In this document: positions 49,095 through 51,049 of the stretch, one piece after another
How the letters are laid out: the number at the start of each line of letters is the position of its first letter
Position numbering within the stretch: position 1 is the stretch's first letter
Assembly (NCBI GenBank): GCA_905197905.1
Contig: CAJKAP010000015.1
Span: 1-51,049, forward strand
Direction of reading: 5' to 3'
Source of the DNA: an uncultured Sutterella sp.
GTDB taxonomy: Bacteria; Pseudomonadota; Gammaproteobacteria; Burkholderiales; Burkholderiaceae_F
Length of the DNA: 51,049 bases
Program-made: the position numbers and the translations under genes
Notes under the pieces: generated by a model
What the model saw: only the letters and a program-made list of their open reading frames with translations
Database searches by the model: none
Told to the model about the DNA's origin: nothing

Positions 49095-49252
49095 GCCGGG
49101 TCCTCAACGACAGGAGCACGATCATGCGCACCCGTGGCCAGGACCCAACGCTGCCCGAGATGCGCCGCGTGCGGCTGCTGGAGATGGCGGACGCGATGGA
49201 TATGTTCTGCCAAGGGTTGGTTTGCGCATTCACAGTTCTCCGCAAGAATTGA
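48617..49252 (+). pseudogene. Truncated IS1-family transposase fused to tet(C)-flank sequence
   Basis: The first about 159 residues are a single-frame IS1-type transposase. An InsA-like zinc ribbon (CPRCQG ... YRCKICGRCF), a helix-turn-helix part, then the start of the DDE-type core (LQVDEFHTFVGSKKNKVWLI; GEIVAFVWGKRD). After 49094 the frame enters the tet(C) flank and the remaining about 52 residues are meaningless. The later catalytic residues are missing, so this copy cannot encode an active enzyme. Start codon GTG. Confidence 0.85.
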
Positions 49253-49307
49253 TTGGCTCCAATTCTTGGAGTGGTGAATCCGTTAGCGAGGTGCCGCCGG
49301 CTTCCAT
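49095..49307. other. tet(C) downstream flank
   Basis: G+C-rich stretch that, as I remember it, continues in pSC101/pBR322 beyond tetA (CCTCAACGACAGGAGCACGA and AATTGATTGGCTCCAATTC). No intact gene. AATTGATTGGCTCCAATT can form a hairpin that may terminate tetA. Confidence 0.7.
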
Positions 49308-50498
49308 TCAGGTCGAGGTGGCCCGGCTCCATGCACCGCGACGCAACGCGGGGAGGCAGACAAGGTATAGGGCGGCGCCTACAATCCATGCCAACCCGTT
49401 CCATGTGCTCGCCGAGGCGGCATAAATCGCCGTGAAGATCAGCGGTCCAATGATCGAAGTTAGGCTGGTAAGAGCCGCGAGCGATCCTTGAAGCTGTCCC
49501 TGATGGTCGTCATCTACCTGCCTGGACAGCATGGCCTGCAACGCGGGCATCCCGATGCCGCCGGAAGCGAGAAGAATCATAATGGGGAAGGCCATCCAGC
49601 CTCGCGTCGCGAACGCCAGCAAGACGTAGCCCAGCGCGTCGGCCGCCATGCCGGCGATAATGGCCTGCTTCTCGCCGAAACGTTTGGTGGCGGGACCAGT
49701 GACGAAGGCTTGAGCGAGGGCGTGCAAGATTCCGAATACCGCAAGCGACAGGCCGATCATCGTCGCGCTCCAGCGAAAGCGGTCCTCGCCGAAAATGACC
49801 CAGAGCGCTGCCGGCACCTGTCCTACGAGTTGCATGATAAAGAAGACAGTCATAAGTGCGGCGACGATAGTCATGCCCCGCGCCCACCGGAAGGAGCTGA
49901 CTGGGTTGAAGGCTCTCAAGGGCATCGGTCGACGCTCTCCCTTATGCGACTCCTGCATTAGGAAGCAGCCCAGTAGTAGGTTGAGGCCGTTGAGCACCGC
50001 CGCCGCAAGGAATGGTGCATGCAAGGAGATGGCGCCCAACAGTCCCCCGGCCACGGGGCCTGCCACCATACCCACGCCGAAACAAGCGCTCATGAGCCCG
50101 AAGTGGCGAGCCCGATCTTCCCCATCGGTGATGTCGGCGATATAGGCGCCAGCAACCGCACCTGTGGCGCCGGTGATGCCGGCCACGATGCGTCCGGCGT
50201 AGAGGATCCACAGGACGGGTGTGGTCGCCATGATCGCGTAGTCGATAGTGGCTCCAAGTAGCGAAGCGAGCAGGACTGGGCGGCGGCCAAAGCGGTCGGA
50301 CAGTGCTCCGAGAACGGGTGCGCATAGAAATTGCATCAACGCATATAGCGCTAGCAGCACGCCATAGTGACTGGCGATGCTGTCGGAATGGACGATATCC
50401 CGCAAGAGGCCCGGCAGTACCGGCATAACCAAGCCTATGCCTACAGCATCCAGGGTGACGGTGCCGAGGATGACGATGAGCGCATTGTTAGATTTCAT
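49308..50498 (-). CDS. tet(C): Tetracycline efflux MFS transporter Tet(C)
   Basis: 396 residues, 12-helix major facilitator that exports tetracycline-Mg against protons. The sequence beginning MKSNNALIVILGTVTLDAVG and the motif A GALSDRFGRRPVLL match the pSC101/pBR322 TetA(C) I know. Differences I notice are near the C terminus (SIIGPLIFTAIYA where I recall SITGPLIVTAIYA). The usual divergent tetR(C) and operator region are absent: the IS left end begins at the base directly before the ATG. Expression must start in the IS. G+C-rich codons unlike the host. The 3' flank (49095-49307) is also the known tet(C) flank. Confidence 0.96.
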   Translation of the reverse strand: MKSNNALIVILGTVTLDAVGIGLVMPVLPGLLRDIVHSDSIASHYGVLLALYALMQFLCAPVLGALSDRFGRRPVLLASLLGATIDYAIMATTPVLWILYAGRIVAGITGATGAVAGAYIADITDGEDRARHFGLMSACFGVGMVAGPVAGGLLGAISLHAPFLAAAVLNGLNLLLGCFLMQESHKGERRPMPLRAFNPVSSFRWARGMTIVAALMTVFFIMQLVGQVPAALWVIFGEDRFRWSATMIGLSLAVFGILHALAQAFVTGPATKRFGEKQAIIAGMAADALGYVLLAFATRGWMAFPIMILLASGGIGMPALQAMLSRQVDDDHQGQLQGSLAALTSLTSIIGPLIFTAIYAASASTWNGLAWIVGAALYLVCLPALRRGAWSRATST

Positions 50499-50511
50499 GG
50501 TGGTGTCCTGA
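50499..50511 (-). promoter_or_regulatory. Shine-Dalgarno for tetA supplied by the IS end
   Basis: On the minus strand the IS terminus reads CAGGACACCACC immediately before ATG. AGGA is 7 nt from the start codon, an ideal ribosome site. No tet promoter remains, so a promoter reading outward from the IS is needed (AT-rich candidates lie between 50520 and 50570). Confidence 0.75.
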
Positions 50512-50571
50512 AAAGTGTGTTGCTAGAAAATAAAAAACAAAAAGCAGCGAGAACAGAGTAATATTTAGTGT

Positions 50572-51049
50572 GTGAAAACTGAAATAACTCTGAAATGTCC
50601 TCGCTGCCAAGGACTAAATATAAAGAAAAATGGCTTCAATGGCAATCGCAAACAGAAATATCGTTGCAAAATCTGCGGACGTTGTTTCATTGGCGACCAC
50701 GCCCTAGACAATAAAGGCTGTCATTCCGAATCAGATTCAATGATTTGGCGAATGAATGCCTACGGTAATGGTATTCGCGCTATTTGTGCAATGACAGGTT
50801 ATAGCCGTGATAAAGTTCAAGCAGCCTTAAAACGTAGCCAACATCAAATCACACCCAAACAAAAGCATTATGAGACTTTACAAGTTGATGAATTCCATAC
50901 ATTTGTTGGGAGCAAGAAAAACAAAGTTTGGCTAATTTATGCTTACCATGCCAAGACTGGCGAAATCGTGGCATTTGTGTGGGGCAAGCGTGATTTGAAA
51001 ACCGCTTTGGCTTTAAAACAGCGTCTAAAAGAACTTAAAGTAACCTATA
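50572..51049 (+). CDS. IS1-family transposase, partial (runs off the end)
   Basis: 159 codons from GTG 50572, identical to the left copy: zinc ribbon CPRCQG/CKICGRCF and DDE-core beginning VDEFHTFVG. Unlike E. coli IS1, the InsA-like and InsB-like parts are in one continuous frame, so no -1 frameshift is needed. The end lies outside the window. If it is full length it could mobilise the tet(C) unit together with the truncated copy. Confidence 0.8.
   Translation, partial: MKTEITLKCPRCQGLNIKKNGFNGNRKQKYRCKICGRCFIGDHALDNKGCHSESDSMIWRMNAYGNGIRAICAMTGYSRDKVQAALKRSQHQITPKQKHYETLQVDEFHTFVGSKKNKVWLIYAYHAKTGEIVAFVWGKRDLKTALALKQRLKELKVTY

Larger units (their letters stand above)
50499..51049 (+). mobile_element. 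IS1-family element, right copy, cut by window end
   Basis: Identical to 48544-49094 and in the same orientation. The sequence ends exactly at the base where the left copy loses homology. Whether this copy continues to a complete IS or into another tet(C) unit cannot be seen. Confidence 0.85.

Noticed and set aside
48617..49252. A 211-residue protein as a novel fusion
   Set aside because: It is a truncated IS1 transposase reading by chance into tet(C) flank DNA.
49095..50498. Cloning-vector contamination because the tet(C) block resembles pBR322
   Set aside because: The block carries at least two amino-acid differences from the pBR322 TetA I remember, lacks other vector parts, and is joined to an IS also present at a host junction. 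A database comparison would settle it.
1..51049. CRISPR array
   Set aside because: No regularly spaced short direct repeats seen; the only sizeable repeats are the IS copies, the porin paralogues, the 39.7-40.4 kb duplication and the ccmI tail.

Overview
The window looks like one contig of a Betaproteobacterium, most likely a gut-type Burkholderiales such as Sutterella or Parasutterella. The reasons are four trimeric porins of the Burkholderiales type with AAGGA ribosome sites, a system I cytochrome c maturation cluster, a periplasmic flavocytochrome c, and an anaerobe-like regulator set. This is inference from protein families; no 16S gene is present.

Layout. 1-2.4 kb: an NAD(P)-binding SDR-like protein, then a zinc macrodomain protein overlapping a class M sirtuin (a reversible protein ADP-ribosylation pair). 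2.4-10.9 kb (minus strand): part of an integrative conjugative element, read CobS-like AAA+ ATPase, CobT-like VWA protein, a TraI (MobH-type) protein whose histidine/HD motifs are gone, the coupling protein TraD, and a DUF4400 membrane protein. A structured leader with an apparent intrinsic terminator precedes the operon. No T4SS genes or integrase are in the window. 11.6-16 kb: three tandem porins plus the 3' stub of a fourth. 16-18 kb: a Fic protein with Cys in place of the catalytic His, and an NlpE-like lipoprotein. 18-20.6 kb: rfbC-rfbB-rfbD (dTDP-rhamnose). 20.8-21.9 kb: another porin. 22.4-23.9 kb: tilS.

24-27.6 kb: small secreted or lipoproteins and a strongly AT-rich acquired patch ending at tRNA-Ser(UGA). 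28-29.8 kb: a second TilS-like protein that has lost the PP-loop but kept the C-terminal domain, which I consider the most interesting gene here. 29.9-33.6 kb: ccmF-ccmH-ccmI, then a periplasmic parvulin. 35-41.5 kb: a defence island with a large N6-adenine methyltransferase, a helicase broken by a one-base insertion, a chimeric ORF created by a tandem duplication, and a GIY-YIG nuclease.

41.6-47 kb: a catabolic/respiratory locus of a GntR/FadR regulator with clear operators, an ion-transporter-superfamily permease, L-asparaginase and a flavocytochrome c fumarate-reductase-like enzyme. The likely logic is amide or dicarboxylate import, conversion to aspartate/fumarate, and use as a periplasmic electron sink. 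47-48.5 kb: TetR and Crp/Fnr regulators. 48.5 kb to the end: tetracycline efflux gene tet(C) without tetR, between two direct copies of a truncated IS1-family element. One IS end directly abuts the tetA start codon and supplies its Shine-Dalgarno sequence.

A recurring TTG-N8-CAA palindrome sits upstream of three porin genes and, in degenerate form, upstream of the Crp/Fnr gene, suggesting one small regulon inside the window.
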